Below are positions 43,348-51,980 of a DNA stretch of 64,000 bases, piece after piece. Origin of the DNA: Paenibacillus sinopodophylli (GTDB taxonomy: Bacteria; Bacillota; Bacilli; Paenibacillales; Paenibacillaceae); the NCBI RefSeq assembly GCF_005930355.1, contig NZ_VDBO01000001.1, positions 2,240,211 through 2,304,210 on the forward strand, read 5' to 3'. Numbering within the stretch: position 1 is the first letter of the stretch; every line of letters starts with the position of its first letter. A program made the position numbers and the translations under genes. The notes under the pieces are model-generated. The model did no database searches. It worked only from the letters and a program-made list of their open reading frames with translations, and was not told the origin of the DNA.

Positions 43348-44847
43348 TTGACAGAAGCTAATTCGCTGATAACCAAACTGGATCAAAATCTGCTCGTAAA
43401 TCGGAAGCAAATTGAACAAGTTTTTACGAATTGTGAGGATGTTAATTTTCAAGATTGGCAATACGGCACGTCCTTTCAATATGATGCACTCTCTATTTAT
43501 TGCGCATCTCTGGCCAGCTATACGACGCATCTGCTTCAACAAGCCTTGGAGCAAGTAGCAGCCTATGCTTTAGAAACTTGGGAATCCGTTACGCCGGGTA
43601 AGCTTTCGACCTGCATATCCACCAATAATACGGCACTCCAGCCCTTTGTGTTGCTTGAGCATTATGAGCAGGTATACGAGTACATCATGAACGGGTATAT
43701 CATAATCGTGTTCGACCAGTTGGATAAAGCGCTCGCTTTCGAATCCGGATCTACGGCACAAAGGCAGGTAACAGAACCTGTCAACGAGCCCGCTGTACAT
43801 GGCCCAAGAGAAGGTACAGTAGAGAATATGGCTACCAATCTCGGTATGATTAGACAACGAGTACGCACGCCGGAGTTCAAGGTCGAATTTCTGCAAGTTG
43901 GGAAAGTTATCAAAAGCAAAATAGGATTCGGCTATCTGGAGCACGTCGTCAATCAAGAGGTTCTCCAAACCTTCCGCACACGCATCGCAAGCATCGTTGA
44001 TTATGAAGTGCTGGAAACGTCATATGTGGAAGACTGGATTGAGGAATCGACGCTTACCCCGTTCCCTCAGGTTCGCTATACGGAGCGAACCGATACGGCA
44101 ACTGCCGCTTTATTAGATGGAAAAATAATCGTATTAGTTGAGAACTCGCCTATGATTATGATATGCCCTGCCTTGCTGGTTGATTTCATGGGAACGGCTG
44201 AGGATTATTATATCCGATCCGTCTTTGCAACCTTTATCCGCAGCTTACGATTGCTCGCTTTCATTATTGCGCTCACACTGCCAAGCATTTACATCGCGCT
44301 GTCAACCTTCCATCCCGAGCTCATACCAACAGTGCTGCTGCTTGCCATTGTTGATTCCAGGGAAGGCATTCCTTTCCCTGCCTTCATTGAAGCGCTTGTT
44401 ATGGAAATTTCGTTCGAGCTGCTGCGTGAGGCAGGCATCCGGCTGCCAAGAACGGTAGGCTCTGCGGTAAGCATCGTCGGCGCGCTCGTTATCGGACAAG
44501 CTGCGATAATGGCCAAAATCGCCTCTCCCTTTATGGTCATTGTCGTTGCTTTAACCGGAATCGCGTCCTTCGCGATCCCTCATTACGATATGGCTATTGC
44601 ACTTAGGGTTTTGCGCTTTCCTTATATGATTGCTGCAAGCCTGCTGGGAGGCTATGGGCTTATGGTCGTATTTCTGCTTACATTGCTTCATTTGACTTGT
44701 TTGCATTCGCTTGGCCAACCATACTTATCATCACTAGCTCCGTTGAAAATTAGAGATCTGCGCGATATTTTCATTCGAGTACCGTTAAAGCAAATGTTGA
44801 AATCCCCGAGAAATCGACGCCTGCACAGCTCCAGCCGTAAAGAATGA
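43348..44847 (+). CDS. Spore germination protein, GerA type
   Basis: 499 residues. Two soluble N-terminal domains are followed by at least four membrane helices. The middle part shows TLPSIYIALSTFHPELIPT and IPFPAFIEALVMEISFELLR, then EAGIRLPRTVGSAVSIVGALVIG, the core GerA signature. Translation starts at TTG (43348) with TGAGGA 8 nt upstream. GerA oligomers form the ion channel of the germination receptor. Confidence 0.95.
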   Translation: MTEANSLITKLDQNLLVNRKQIEQVFTNCEDVNFQDWQYGTSFQYDALSIYCASLASYTTHLLQQALEQVAAYALETWESVTPGKLSTCISTNNTALQPFVLLEHYEQVYEYIMNGYIIIVFDQLDKALAFESGSTAQRQVTEPVNEPAVHGPREGTVENMATNLGMIRQRVRTPEFKVEFLQVGKVIKSKIGFGYLEHVVNQEVLQTFRTRIASIVDYEVLETSYVEDWIEESTLTPFPQVRYTERTDTATAALLDGKIIVLVENSPMIMICPALLVDFMGTAEDYYIRSVFATFIRSLRLLAFIIALTLPSIYIALSTFHPELIPTVLLLAIVDSREGIPFPAFIEALVMEISFELLREAGIRLPRTVGSAVSIVGALVIGQAAIMAKIASPFMVIVVALTGIASFAIPHYDMAIALRVLRFPYMIAASLLGGYGLMVVFLLTLLHLTCLHSLGQPYLSSLAPLKIRDLRDIFIRVPLKQMLKSPRNRRLHSSSRKE

Positions 44848-44909
44848 TACGTCTAGGGCTGCCCCTGCGCATACTAGGCGTACAATAACAACTACTGCAA
44901 GGAGGCCGC

Positions 44910-46085
44910 TTGATGAGACCGATATATATATTTATTTTGCTTTGTTTGGTCATGCCTGTATTGAGCGGCTGCTGGGACAAGCTGGAGCTGAACGATTGGG
45001 CATTCGTCCAAGCAGCTGGTATCGACCTTGCAGATGACGGCCGTATTCGTCTGACCACACAGATCTACAAGCCAGGCGGGACGAATGCACAGGATATGAT
45101 TCCAGGTAAAGAGTCATCCTTCTTTAATATGACAAGTGAAGGTACAACTGTATTTGGTGCTTCCCTTTTGATCAACAACGAGCTGGGGAGAAAGATACAA
45201 TGGAGCCATATGGAGGCTTTGTTAATAGGAGAGAACTTTTCACGAAAAAGAAATATCGGTGAGGTGCTTGATTTTTTCTCCCGTTCGAATGAACCGAAGA
45301 GCTCTATGTCCATTATCGTTACACACGGCGATGCCCTTACCTATTTGAAAGATAAGCCCTTCGTCGATAACAATATTGGGCAGCAGCTTTCCTCAAGCAT
45401 CAAAACAACCGAGAAACAGTCTGGTTTATCCACAACCGTCACGCTAACGGATCTCAGCATTTTCGCCAAACAACCTAGTGCGACCTTTGTTATCCCATTT
45501 GTGTACTCTGCCGCCGAGAGCACGCTGCCCCCCTCTAACACAACAGCTATATTCAGTTTTCCCGAGGGAAAGCTGCTGAAGATTGTGCCCCATAGCAAAA
45601 CACCTTATCTGCTCATGCTCATGAACAAATATCAAAGCGGTATGATCACAACCCCTTGTTCGGATAGCAAAAATTCTCCGAAACAGAATGATGCCTTTCG
45701 GATTGACAAACTTGAAACAAAGATTTCGCATCATATTAAGGATAACTCACTTCTGCTTCATGTTAATGTTACCGTTTCAGGCAGCGTGATGGAACTGACC
45801 TGCTCACCGCTTGGAACAGAACAAGAAATTAATCATTTCACCGATCAGATTGAGAATAAACTGAAGAAACAGCTTGCCGATACGATGAATTATATAATGG
45901 CGGAGAAAGCTGATGTCATCGGAGCAGGTACTTATCTTCATCGTTACCATAATAAACGTTGGAAGTCTTGGGAGACGACGTGGAACGACCGTTTCAGTAA
46001 AAGTGCATTTACAATTGAAGCTCATGTGCAGCTTACCCATACCGGCATAGATACTGGACGACCTTTCACGAACGCTGGCAAGTAA
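44910..46085 (+). CDS. Spore germination lipoprotein, GerC type
   Basis: 391 residues. The signal peptide ends in the lipobox VLSGC (Cys20), followed by WDKLELNDWAFVQAAGIDL, the conserved start of GerC proteins. The C-terminal Spore_GerAC domain is present to the end (ENKLKKQLADTMNYIMAEKA). AAGGAGG stands 7 nt before the ATG. It completes the receptor; no convincing terminator was found downstream. Confidence 0.94.
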   Translation: MMRPIYIFILLCLVMPVLSGCWDKLELNDWAFVQAAGIDLADDGRIRLTTQIYKPGGTNAQDMIPGKESSFFNMTSEGTTVFGASLLINNELGRKIQWSHMEALLIGENFSRKRNIGEVLDFFSRSNEPKSSMSIIVTHGDALTYLKDKPFVDNNIGQQLSSSIKTTEKQSGLSTTVTLTDLSIFAKQPSATFVIPFVYSAAESTLPPSNTTAIFSFPEGKLLKIVPHSKTPYLLMLMNKYQSGMITTPCSDSKNSPKQNDAFRIDKLETKISHHIKDNSLLLHVNVTVSGSVMELTCSPLGTEQEINHFTDQIENKLKKQLADTMNYIMAEKADVIGAGTYLHRYHNKRWKSWETTWNDRFSKSAFTIEAHVQLTHTGIDTGRPFTNAGK

Positions 46086-46413
46086 TTTCGTTGAAGCTGT
46101 TACGTCGTTGAGAATGTAACCATGATCGGGATCTTCTCTAACGGACATAACGGCGGGCAACATGATGAAAGAAGGCCATCCTAACTTTTAACGGTCACCA
46201 CTGCAACTAAGGACAAGATGAACTAGTTAGACGTCTGAATTTTGATCTGTAAGCATCCCTATTGTCCGTTAGCCATTACACATTTCGTTTTTTCGATGCT
46301 AACCTGCGTTCATGACCGTTACAGCCTACGCTCGCAATGAAAAACGTACTTAATCGTGAAAAATATAGAGACTGCATGTTTTATTTCGTGCTAATACACC
46401 TTATTTCGCATCG
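46086..46413. other. Gap without recognised feature
   Basis: About 330 bp between the ger operon and a gene remnant. No credible ORF, strong hairpin or repeat was seen. Confidence 0.5.
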
Positions 46414-46716
46414 TTAGAAGCGATCATCTATCTTCCACTGGCCATCCAAATTGATAATAGAATAAGAGGTTTGATCCTCTGATTTGTCTTCCCAATGCCG
46501 AGTCACCTTAATCATGACTGCGCCATCCTCTGCTGTGGCAATACCATCTACCCTGTATGAGCTAAGTTTTATGCTCTGACTATTAATCTCATCATAAATT
46601 TCCTTCATCTCAGCTATTGATTTCTCTTCCGAATAATCTCCCGAGCACCAAGAATAGGCACGCTTCACAAAATCATCGGTCGAATAGCTGCTCTCTGATT
46701 GTTCAACTATAGCCAA
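46414..46716 (-). pseudogene. Remnant or small protein, NTF2-like C-terminal part
   Basis: 100 residues with the feel of a lumazine-binding/NTF2-like domain (DDFVKRAYSWCSGDYSEEKS, then KVTRHWEDKSEDQTSYSIIN). The N-terminus has no signal peptide although proteins of this kind are usually secreted lipoproteins, and no Shine-Dalgarno is evident. It could be the C-terminal part of a broken gene. It neighbours another remnant. Function not assigned. Confidence 0.4.
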
Positions 46717-46740
46717 ATGGTATCGTGTTAAGATAATGGT

Positions 46741-46935
46741 TTAGTCAATGTCGTTTATAAAAGTGAGAATATCGTTGTAAAATCTTTCTTTGTCATGTCC
46801 TTTAAGATCATGACCTGAAGCCGGATATTGTTTGATTATCAAATTAGTGCACATACGCTTATAAAGCTCGATATCAGAGTTCGATATTAGCGAATCTTCA
46901 AGCAATCCTCTTGCCACTAAAACAGGTATATCCAA
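46741..46935 (-). pseudogene. C-terminal fragment of an alpha/beta hydrolase
   Basis: 64 codons that read IPVLVARGLLEDSLISNSDI...YPASGHDLKG, which fits the last third of an alpha/beta hydrolase with the catalytic Asp loop and the catalytic His in SGHDL. The nucleophile elbow and the rest of the fold are missing. Upstream of codon 1 no continuation of the frame was found. It is a decayed gene. Confidence 0.55.
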
Positions 46936-47217
46936 GTATGACTAACTCACCGTTTTTCACATACTTAGATTTATACATACCGCTCCTCATCACCCACTCC
47001 TACTACTTTTATACTATTATTCGAAACGAATTGAAAATAAAAAAATCCCATTAAAAAATCCTATTCATCCACTTAGTGGCGTATTAATCGTTTTAACTTT
47101 GCTATTTCAGTCTATATAAATGGAGATGTAATTTTATATCCGAAGAGCACACCCCAGTTACTCCCACATGCACTTCGCGACGAAATATGCTTTAATATAC
47201 CAAAGGAGTGTGACTCA

Positions 47218-47622
47218 ATGGACATCAATTCGTTTTTATATCCCAAGAACGAGGTCTCATACCTCATGACTTCCTCTACAATGAAGGAAGCTGTTGATAA
47301 ATTGGAAGCGAGCAACTATACAGCTATTCCGATTTTGGACGAGAATGGCTTATATTTTGGAACGTTATCCGAGGGTGATTTGTTATGGAAGCTGAAGGCT
47401 ACACCTGAACTAAGCTTTAATAATATGCACGAAATCCCTGTCGTCTCTATCAAAAAACGGATAAAAATCGAATGCGTCGAAATTAACGCCGATTTGGACG
47501 ATATGCTCGCGCTAGCAGCCGACCAGAACTTCGTTCCGGTCGTTAACGCCGATCGTGTCTTCCTTGGTATTATTCGCCGCAAAGATATAATCGAATATTA
47601 TACTCGGAATATTGCCGATTAG
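47218..47622 (+). CDS. CBS-domain pair protein
   Basis: 134 residues that consist of two CBS motifs: VSYLMTSSTMKEAVDKLEAS with TAIPILDENGLYFGTLSEGD, and EINADLDDMLALAADQNFVP with VFLGIIRRKDIIEYY. Such free Bateman modules bind adenine nucleotides and act as sensors; the target is unknown. AAAGGAGTGTGA precedes the ATG. It stands alone, with no operon partner. Confidence 0.9.
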   Translation: MDINSFLYPKNEVSYLMTSSTMKEAVDKLEASNYTAIPILDENGLYFGTLSEGDLLWKLKATPELSFNNMHEIPVVSIKKRIKIECVEINADLDDMLALAADQNFVPVVNADRVFLGIIRRKDIIEYYTRNIAD

Positions 47623-48167
47623 CTTAGAAAAACCTGCACTTATAGTAAAATAAAACTTGTTATTTTTGATCCAAGACAGATCTGCGCAGCTAAGACAAAT
47701 ACAGTAGCTATTCAGAGGGGTTCTTTAAGAAAGGACAGAAGCTTTTGGACTATAATAGAAGTACCGTTTAAGATGTTGAACGTATTTCTAGGCTCAAAGT
47801 TTACGCTTATTCCTTGGATAATCGTATCAATAAAATTGTGGATTAGTATTCTAGGTAACAGGGGTATGCTCCTAATACTCATGGTACTTACAACACTGGC
47901 ATTATAGATAGCTGTGGCTTTGCTTTTCAAGCATATTCGAGACTCAAGGTACCCTAAAATAGAATCCAGCTAACTACACAATTAGGCACACTCCACTGAC
48001 ATGATATTACTGTTGGTGGGGTGTTTTAACGTTAAGCACCTTGTTCTAGATAACCGGTATAGTGCGGTATATAAAACGTTAAGGGGGTTTAACCGCTTCA
48101 GGCAGATTAGAATCCAGAACTTCCAACGTTTCAATCGGAACCATACTTCACTTTCAATGGTATGGGT
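47623..48167. other. Gene-poor region, 545 bp
   Basis: Only short, unsupported frames are present. The one recognisable element is a terminator-like hairpin at 47989-48027. The AT-rich text may hold decayed sequence. Confidence 0.5.
47989..48027 (+). terminator. Terminator-like hairpin
   Basis: A 12-bp stem with three G-U pairs (47989-48000 with 48012-48023), 11-nt loop, then TTTT. It is on the plus strand about 370 bp after the CBS gene, with no gene directly before it. Confidence 0.5.
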
Positions 48168-48815
48168 TTAGGAAAAGCGAAGGGCTTGCCGTCTCATCCA
48201 CATCGTTGCAACCCACTTTTCCCCTTTAATCACAGGGGTGCCTGCATGAAGGGTAAAATCGTTTAATTCATGATTGCTGTAAAAATATTCAAAATAGACA
48301 GCCATGCCTTTATTAGGAATAACTGAAATATTAAGCATAGGGAACGCCGTTTCTCCGCCTTCCTCCACGTCATTCAAATACATCACCATCGTACTGATTC
48401 GATTGTTAGCACTTGCTCGACTCTTTTCCGCGAAGAAATCATAATGAGGTTGATACTCTTGACCAGGGGTATACAGCAGAACCTGCATACTGTCACCATG
48501 CGCGATCGGTATGTTCATAATTTGAGAGAAACGCTTCTCTATTCTAGTAATCGTCTCATTCTCCTCACAGAACACCCCGCTGCTCGTTCTAATTTGATTA
48601 ACTTCATGATTTCCGCCTATTTTTGAGCGTTGCAGTTTTTCCCTAGCGTGTTGAATTAGCTCATCGCATTCCTCATCGCTAAGCACATTTCCTAGTACAA
48701 CAACCAACGGCGACTCATACTTGGCAAGAATGCGAATCTCTCGATCATTTGTCTTAATCATATTTCCAACATGATCAAATATCGTCCGCTCTTTCTCTTT
48801 CGTATCCTCTATCAT
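48168..48815 (-). CDS. 2-oxoglutarate/Fe(II) oxygenase, prolyl-4-hydroxylase-like
   Basis: 215 residues. The double-stranded beta-helix core has the iron ligands HYD (H-x-D) in QEYQPHYDFF and the distal His in TLHAGTPVIKGEKW, where the Lys binds 2-oxoglutarate. VMYLNDVEEGGETAFP is typical of prolyl-4-hydroxylase-type proteins. The N-terminal part (LVVVLGNVLSDEECDELIQ) is also family-like. Bacillus anthracis has a comparable bacterial P4H. The protein substrate is unknown. It stands alone; the Shine-Dalgarno (AGGGG) is distant. Confidence 0.9.
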   Translation of the reverse strand: MIEDTKEKERTIFDHVGNMIKTNDREIRILAKYESPLVVVLGNVLSDEECDELIQHAREKLQRSKIGGNHEVNQIRTSSGVFCEENETITRIEKRFSQIMNIPIAHGDSMQVLLYTPGQEYQPHYDFFAEKSRASANNRISTMVMYLNDVEEGGETAFPMLNISVIPNKGMAVYFEYFYSNHELNDFTLHAGTPVIKGEKWVATMWMRRQALRFS

Positions 48816-49146
48816 TCATATACAACCCCTATAGTATGACATTCACCACAAATCACCATACCATAAAATGGAACTAATTACTTTTTTAAATTCTGAAAAG
48901 TCAAAATAATCAAACTAAATTGCAGCTATCCGATATATCGAGCCTTCATTTATCGTTCACAGCCCCAATATCCAAGCAGCATTGTCATGGCTCCAGCCTG
49001 TCTGTTAGCACAACGAGGCTGCCGATCTATGCCGGCTGCCTCGTTATATGATCGTTAAGCTATAGCTTCCCGTTAGAATAAATCAAGCTCTCCAGTTCAA
49101 TAGCAAGCTTGCCTTTAGTGGCTTTTAATAGATTACGGATAAATGC
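48816..49146. other. Gap of 331 bp with one hairpin
   Basis: No ORF of note. AACGAGGC (49012-49019) pairs with GCCTCGTT (49038-49045) around a partly paired centre. It has no U-tract on either strand, so termination is doubtful. Confidence 0.45.
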
Positions 49147-49785
49147 CTACCTCCAAAATGTGATCTTTTCAGAATCTAATCGAACGGTCTCATGTCCCTC
49201 GTCTTTGGCTTTTCCTATTGAAATAATCATGACAGGAGCATATCGTTCTTCATCTAAATCAAATGCTTTTGCTAGCTGATCTGCTTCAAAGCCTGCCATT
49301 GGATTCGTATCATACCCGTGTGCACGAGCTACTAACATAAGCTGCATCGCAAAGAGGCTGCTATCCACTTTTGCGACTTCAACTTTCAATTCGTTTGATA
49401 GCGTCGGAAACATCGTTAGAATCATTCCAAGTTGACTATCTCGTACTTCGGCTGGCATTTTTCCTTGTTCCACCGCTGTATTGTAAATTTCTTCAGCATT
49501 TAAGTAGCTTTGAGTATCACCAAAAATTAATAACATGGCTGATGAAGTATCATTTTGCAACGTATTGAAACGCACAAGAGGTCTTAGTTTTTCCTTTCCT
49601 TCTGGAGTATCAACTACAATGACACGCCAAGGCTGCATATTGGCAGAGGATGGAGCCAAACTGGCTTCCATAACCATTTCGCTAATCTCTTCTTTCGATA
49701 TTTTAATGTTCTCATCATAATTACGCACGGAACGTCTTCCCTTGACGATATTGGTGAAATCGTTATTCTTAATACGGTTAAACAT
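49147..49785 (-). CDS. Nitroreductase-family protein
   Basis: 212 residues, FMN-dependent NAD(P)H oxidoreductase fold. GRRSVRNYDENIKISKEEIS and APSSANMQPWRVIVVDTPEG are the FMN-binding parts, and YDTNPMAGFEADQLAKAF is the C-terminal family segment. The open frame extends to 49923, into the divergent merR gene; the ATG at 49785 with AGGAGAGG upstream is the real start. It is driven by a MerR-type promoter (49852-49882), so it is probably induced by a ligand of the divergent regulator, for example an electrophile or nitro compound. Confidence 0.92.
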   Translation of the reverse strand: MFNRIKNNDFTNIVKGRRSVRNYDENIKISKEEISEMVMEASLAPSSANMQPWRVIVVDTPEGKEKLRPLVRFNTLQNDTSSAMLLIFGDTQSYLNAEEIYNTAVEQGKMPAEVRDSQLGMILTMFPTLSNELKVEVAKVDSSLFAMQLMLVARAHGYDTNPMAGFEADQLAKAFDLDEERYAPVMIISIGKAKDEGHETVRLDSEKITFWR

Positions 49786-49816
49786 AGAACCTCTCCTCTT
49801 GATAACATTAGATTTT

Positions 49817-49845
49817 TTGACAATATGCATGTCGTTCGTTATCAT
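49817..49845 (+). promoter_or_regulatory. Promoter of the merR-like gene
   Basis: TTGACA (49817-49822) and TATCAT (49840-49845) with a 17-bp spacer, 57 bp before the ATG of the MerR-like gene. It is a good sigma-A match. It overlaps the 5' untranslated region of the divergent nitroreductase gene. Confidence 0.65.
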
Positions 49846-49851
49846 ATTCGT

Positions 49852-49882
49852 ATTATGAACTATAAACCTAGGTTTATAGCAA
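49852..49882 (-). promoter_or_regulatory. MerR-type promoter of the nitroreductase gene with palindromic operator
   Basis: On the minus strand TTGCTA (49877-49882) and CATAAT (49852-49857) are 19 bp apart, the over-long spacing that MerR-family activators correct by twisting DNA. The perfect 20-bp palindrome CTATAAACCTAGGTTTATAG (49860-49879) fills the spacer. This is as expected for activation by the divergent MerR-like protein. Confidence 0.85.
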
Positions 49883-49901
49883 TAACTAAAGAGGTCCTCA
49901 T

Positions 49902-50261
49902 ATGAAAATAAATGATGTTTCAAAATTAACGGGTCTGCCTATATCCACATTGAGATTCTATGAACGTAAAAACCTAATTCCGAACTCATTTGTTAAAAGA
50001 GATGCAAATAACTATCGTATTTTTTCTGTAGAGATCGTTGAATTCCTAGATGATGTGAAGGCACTATTATCCGTAGACTTTTCTATAGAGGAGTTAAGTT
50101 TGCTTGTAAATCAACAACTTAACCTGTCTTACGAGGTAAAGAAGAGAATGGTAGAACAAAAAATCAAAGAAATTGATGATATTCAAAGGCGATTGAGTAA
50201 GTCGAAAAAATTCTTGAATGCTACTTTGGAAGGAAAAGCTAATTTCAAAACAAAGTGTTGA
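49902..50261 (+). CDS. MerR-family transcriptional regulator
   Basis: 119 residues. N-terminal winged HTH (MKINDVSKLTGLPISTLRFY, ERKNLIPNSFVKRDANNYRI) followed by a coiled-coil dimerisation helix (MVEQKIKEIDDIQRRLSKSK). There is almost no effector domain, and the tail ends NFKTKC with a single Cys, so sensing may be by thiol or by small molecule at the helix bundle. Divergent from the nitroreductase gene, whose promoter it probably twists into activity. Confidence 0.92.
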   Translation: MKINDVSKLTGLPISTLRFYERKNLIPNSFVKRDANNYRIFSVEIVEFLDDVKALLSVDFSIEELSLLVNQQLNLSYEVKKRMVEQKIKEIDDIQRRLSKSKKFLNATLEGKANFKTKC

Positions 50262-50299
50262 GAAGACGCACCATACAGACCAACACATAATCAGCACAT

Positions 50300-50330
50300 A
50301 TAGCCTTGGCCGACTAGCGGCCAAGGCTAT
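50300..50330. terminator. Bidirectional terminator between merR-like and exporter genes
   Basis: Perfect 13-bp stem ATAGCCTTGGCCG / CGGCCAAGGCTAT with a 5-nt loop and TTT after it on the plus strand. Serves the two convergent genes. Confidence 0.85.
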
Positions 50331-50362
50331 TTTCATAAGAGCGAATCCGTTCCCTTCCGCGG

Positions 50363-51859
50363 TTAGTGACCCATCATCGCCGAAGGATCTGGTTTGTCTC
50401 CGCCAGCGGGTCCGTCTTCTTCCTGCTGCTTCGGTTTACGCAAAATAAGCGAAAGTGCAACGCCTGCGGTCGCAAGGCATGCGGAGAGGAAGAACGTGTC
50501 GCCGTAACCCGCAACGACAGCGCTTAGCGGATTGGTGTCCTCGCCTGCGCTTGCAGCGTGGAGAGTGATTTGTGAAGTCAAATAGCCGGTCAAACCCGCG
50601 ACCGCGAACGAGACGACGACTTGCTGAGCTGCTGTTGTCAACGGTGTAACGCGGCTCACCAGACGGCGAGGCGCAGAATTTAGCACATGCGTATTAAGCG
50701 GCATCATGGAGAAGCCCATCCCGAGACCCATGATACTGATGCACACAATGATCACCCACAGCGAGGTATCCAATGAGATGCCGGACAAGATATACAAGGA
50801 AATAGACACGACGGTAAGACCAGCGAAAGCGAGCGGACGTGCGCCGATCTTGTCGAACAGCCTGCCGCTTATCGGCATGCCGATCGCCGCGCATAGCGCA
50901 TAAGGCATGAGAATCCAGCCTGTTTCAAGCGCCGTATAGTGCATAACGCCTTGTAGATACAGCGGTACGATCAGCATAGCACCGAACATTGCGAGCTGTA
51001 CGATCCACGTCAAGATGATGCTGCGTGTAAAGTCGGACGACTTGAACACTTTAAGCTCCAGCAGCGGCTGCTTTTGTCTCAGTTCCACGAAGATAAAGAG
51101 GATAAGCGCAATGCCGCCAATCGTCAAGCCCGTAACGGTCGATGTACTAGACCAACTGGTGCCACCTTCGCTTACGCCAAACGCCAGCATGGAGAATGCA
51201 ATTGGAGCGAGGCACATCCCAATAAGATCTAGATGAGGAGCGACATGGCGTTCCGATTTGGGCAAATATTTATGACCGAGAATGAAGGCGATGATGCCGA
51301 TCGGCAGATTGATAATAAAAATCCAGTGCCAGCTGACAGAATCGACAAGCCAGCCGGATAGCACTGGGCCGAACGCTGGCGCCAGCAGCATAGGGATGCC
51401 AAGTAAGCCCATGATGGATCCGCGGCGCTCTGGAGGTGCGAGCTTGAACACCATGGTCATTCCGATTGGTGCCACCATGCCGCCGCCCAAGCCTTGAATG
51501 ATACGGAAAATAATCAGCTGTTCCGGCGTTTGCGCGATACCGCACAGCACGGAGCCGATTGTGAACAGGGCGATTGTAAGCATGAAAATCTGCTTAGATC
51601 CGAATTTATCGGTCATCCAGCCTGCAAGCGGGATAACCGCTGATAAGGCTAGTGTATAGCCGGTAATGGTCCATTGAATCGTCTTCAGATCGGTATCGAA
51701 GTATTCCACAAGCTTCGGTATGGCATTATTGACGACGGTGCTGTCCAGAATAACCATGATCATGGCGGCAATAATAGCTATGAGCGGCGGCAGAATGGCT
51801 TTCAATGAGAAGCTGTCCTCGCCTGATGGCGTTGGTTTCATTTGCGTAGATGCTGACAT
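50363..51859 (-). CDS. MFS multidrug exporter, DHA2 (EmrB/QacA) family
   Basis: 498 residues with about 14 hydrophobic helices. The DHA2 motif ILDSTVVNNAIPKLVEYF in helix 1 and GWMTDKFGSKQIFMLTIALF (motif A) are clear, and RIIQGLGGGMVAPIGMTMVF follows. It exports drugs or other lipophilic compounds with protons. The open frame runs to 51943, but the ATG at 51859 with AGGA at 6 nt and the family's usual N-terminal length support the shorter form. It is next to a HelD-like gene on the same strand. Confidence 0.9.
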   Translation of the reverse strand: MSASTQMKPTPSGEDSFSLKAILPPLIAIIAAMIMVILDSTVVNNAIPKLVEYFDTDLKTIQWTITGYTLALSAVIPLAGWMTDKFGSKQIFMLTIALFTIGSVLCGIAQTPEQLIIFRIIQGLGGGMVAPIGMTMVFKLAPPERRGSIMGLLGIPMLLAPAFGPVLSGWLVDSVSWHWIFIINLPIGIIAFILGHKYLPKSERHVAPHLDLIGMCLAPIAFSMLAFGVSEGGTSWSSTSTVTGLTIGGIALILFIFVELRQKQPLLELKVFKSSDFTRSIILTWIVQLAMFGAMLIVPLYLQGVMHYTALETGWILMPYALCAAIGMPISGRLFDKIGARPLAFAGLTVVSISLYILSGISLDTSLWVIIVCISIMGLGMGFSMMPLNTHVLNSAPRRLVSRVTPLTTAAQQVVVSFAVAGLTGYLTSQITLHAASAGEDTNPLSAVVAGYGDTFFLSACLATAGVALSLILRKPKQQEEDGPAGGDKPDPSAMMGH

Positions 51860-51980
51860 ATAGTCCTGCTTTCTGCTCAGAGAGCTGTGTATGGATGATA
51901 ATAAACGTTGTGGTTTAGGATGGCGCAAAACTTGTAGATTCATAAGTGCAGCTTACCTTATCCAATGTGAATCTGAACCG

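Noticed and set aside
47712..47930. 72-codon minus-strand frame
   Set aside because: AT-rich, no Shine-Dalgarno, no family resemblance.
49012..49045. Terminator after the nitroreductase gene
   Set aside because: Stem is present but neither strand has a U-tract and the centre is only partly paired, so it is listed only as a hairpin in a gap.
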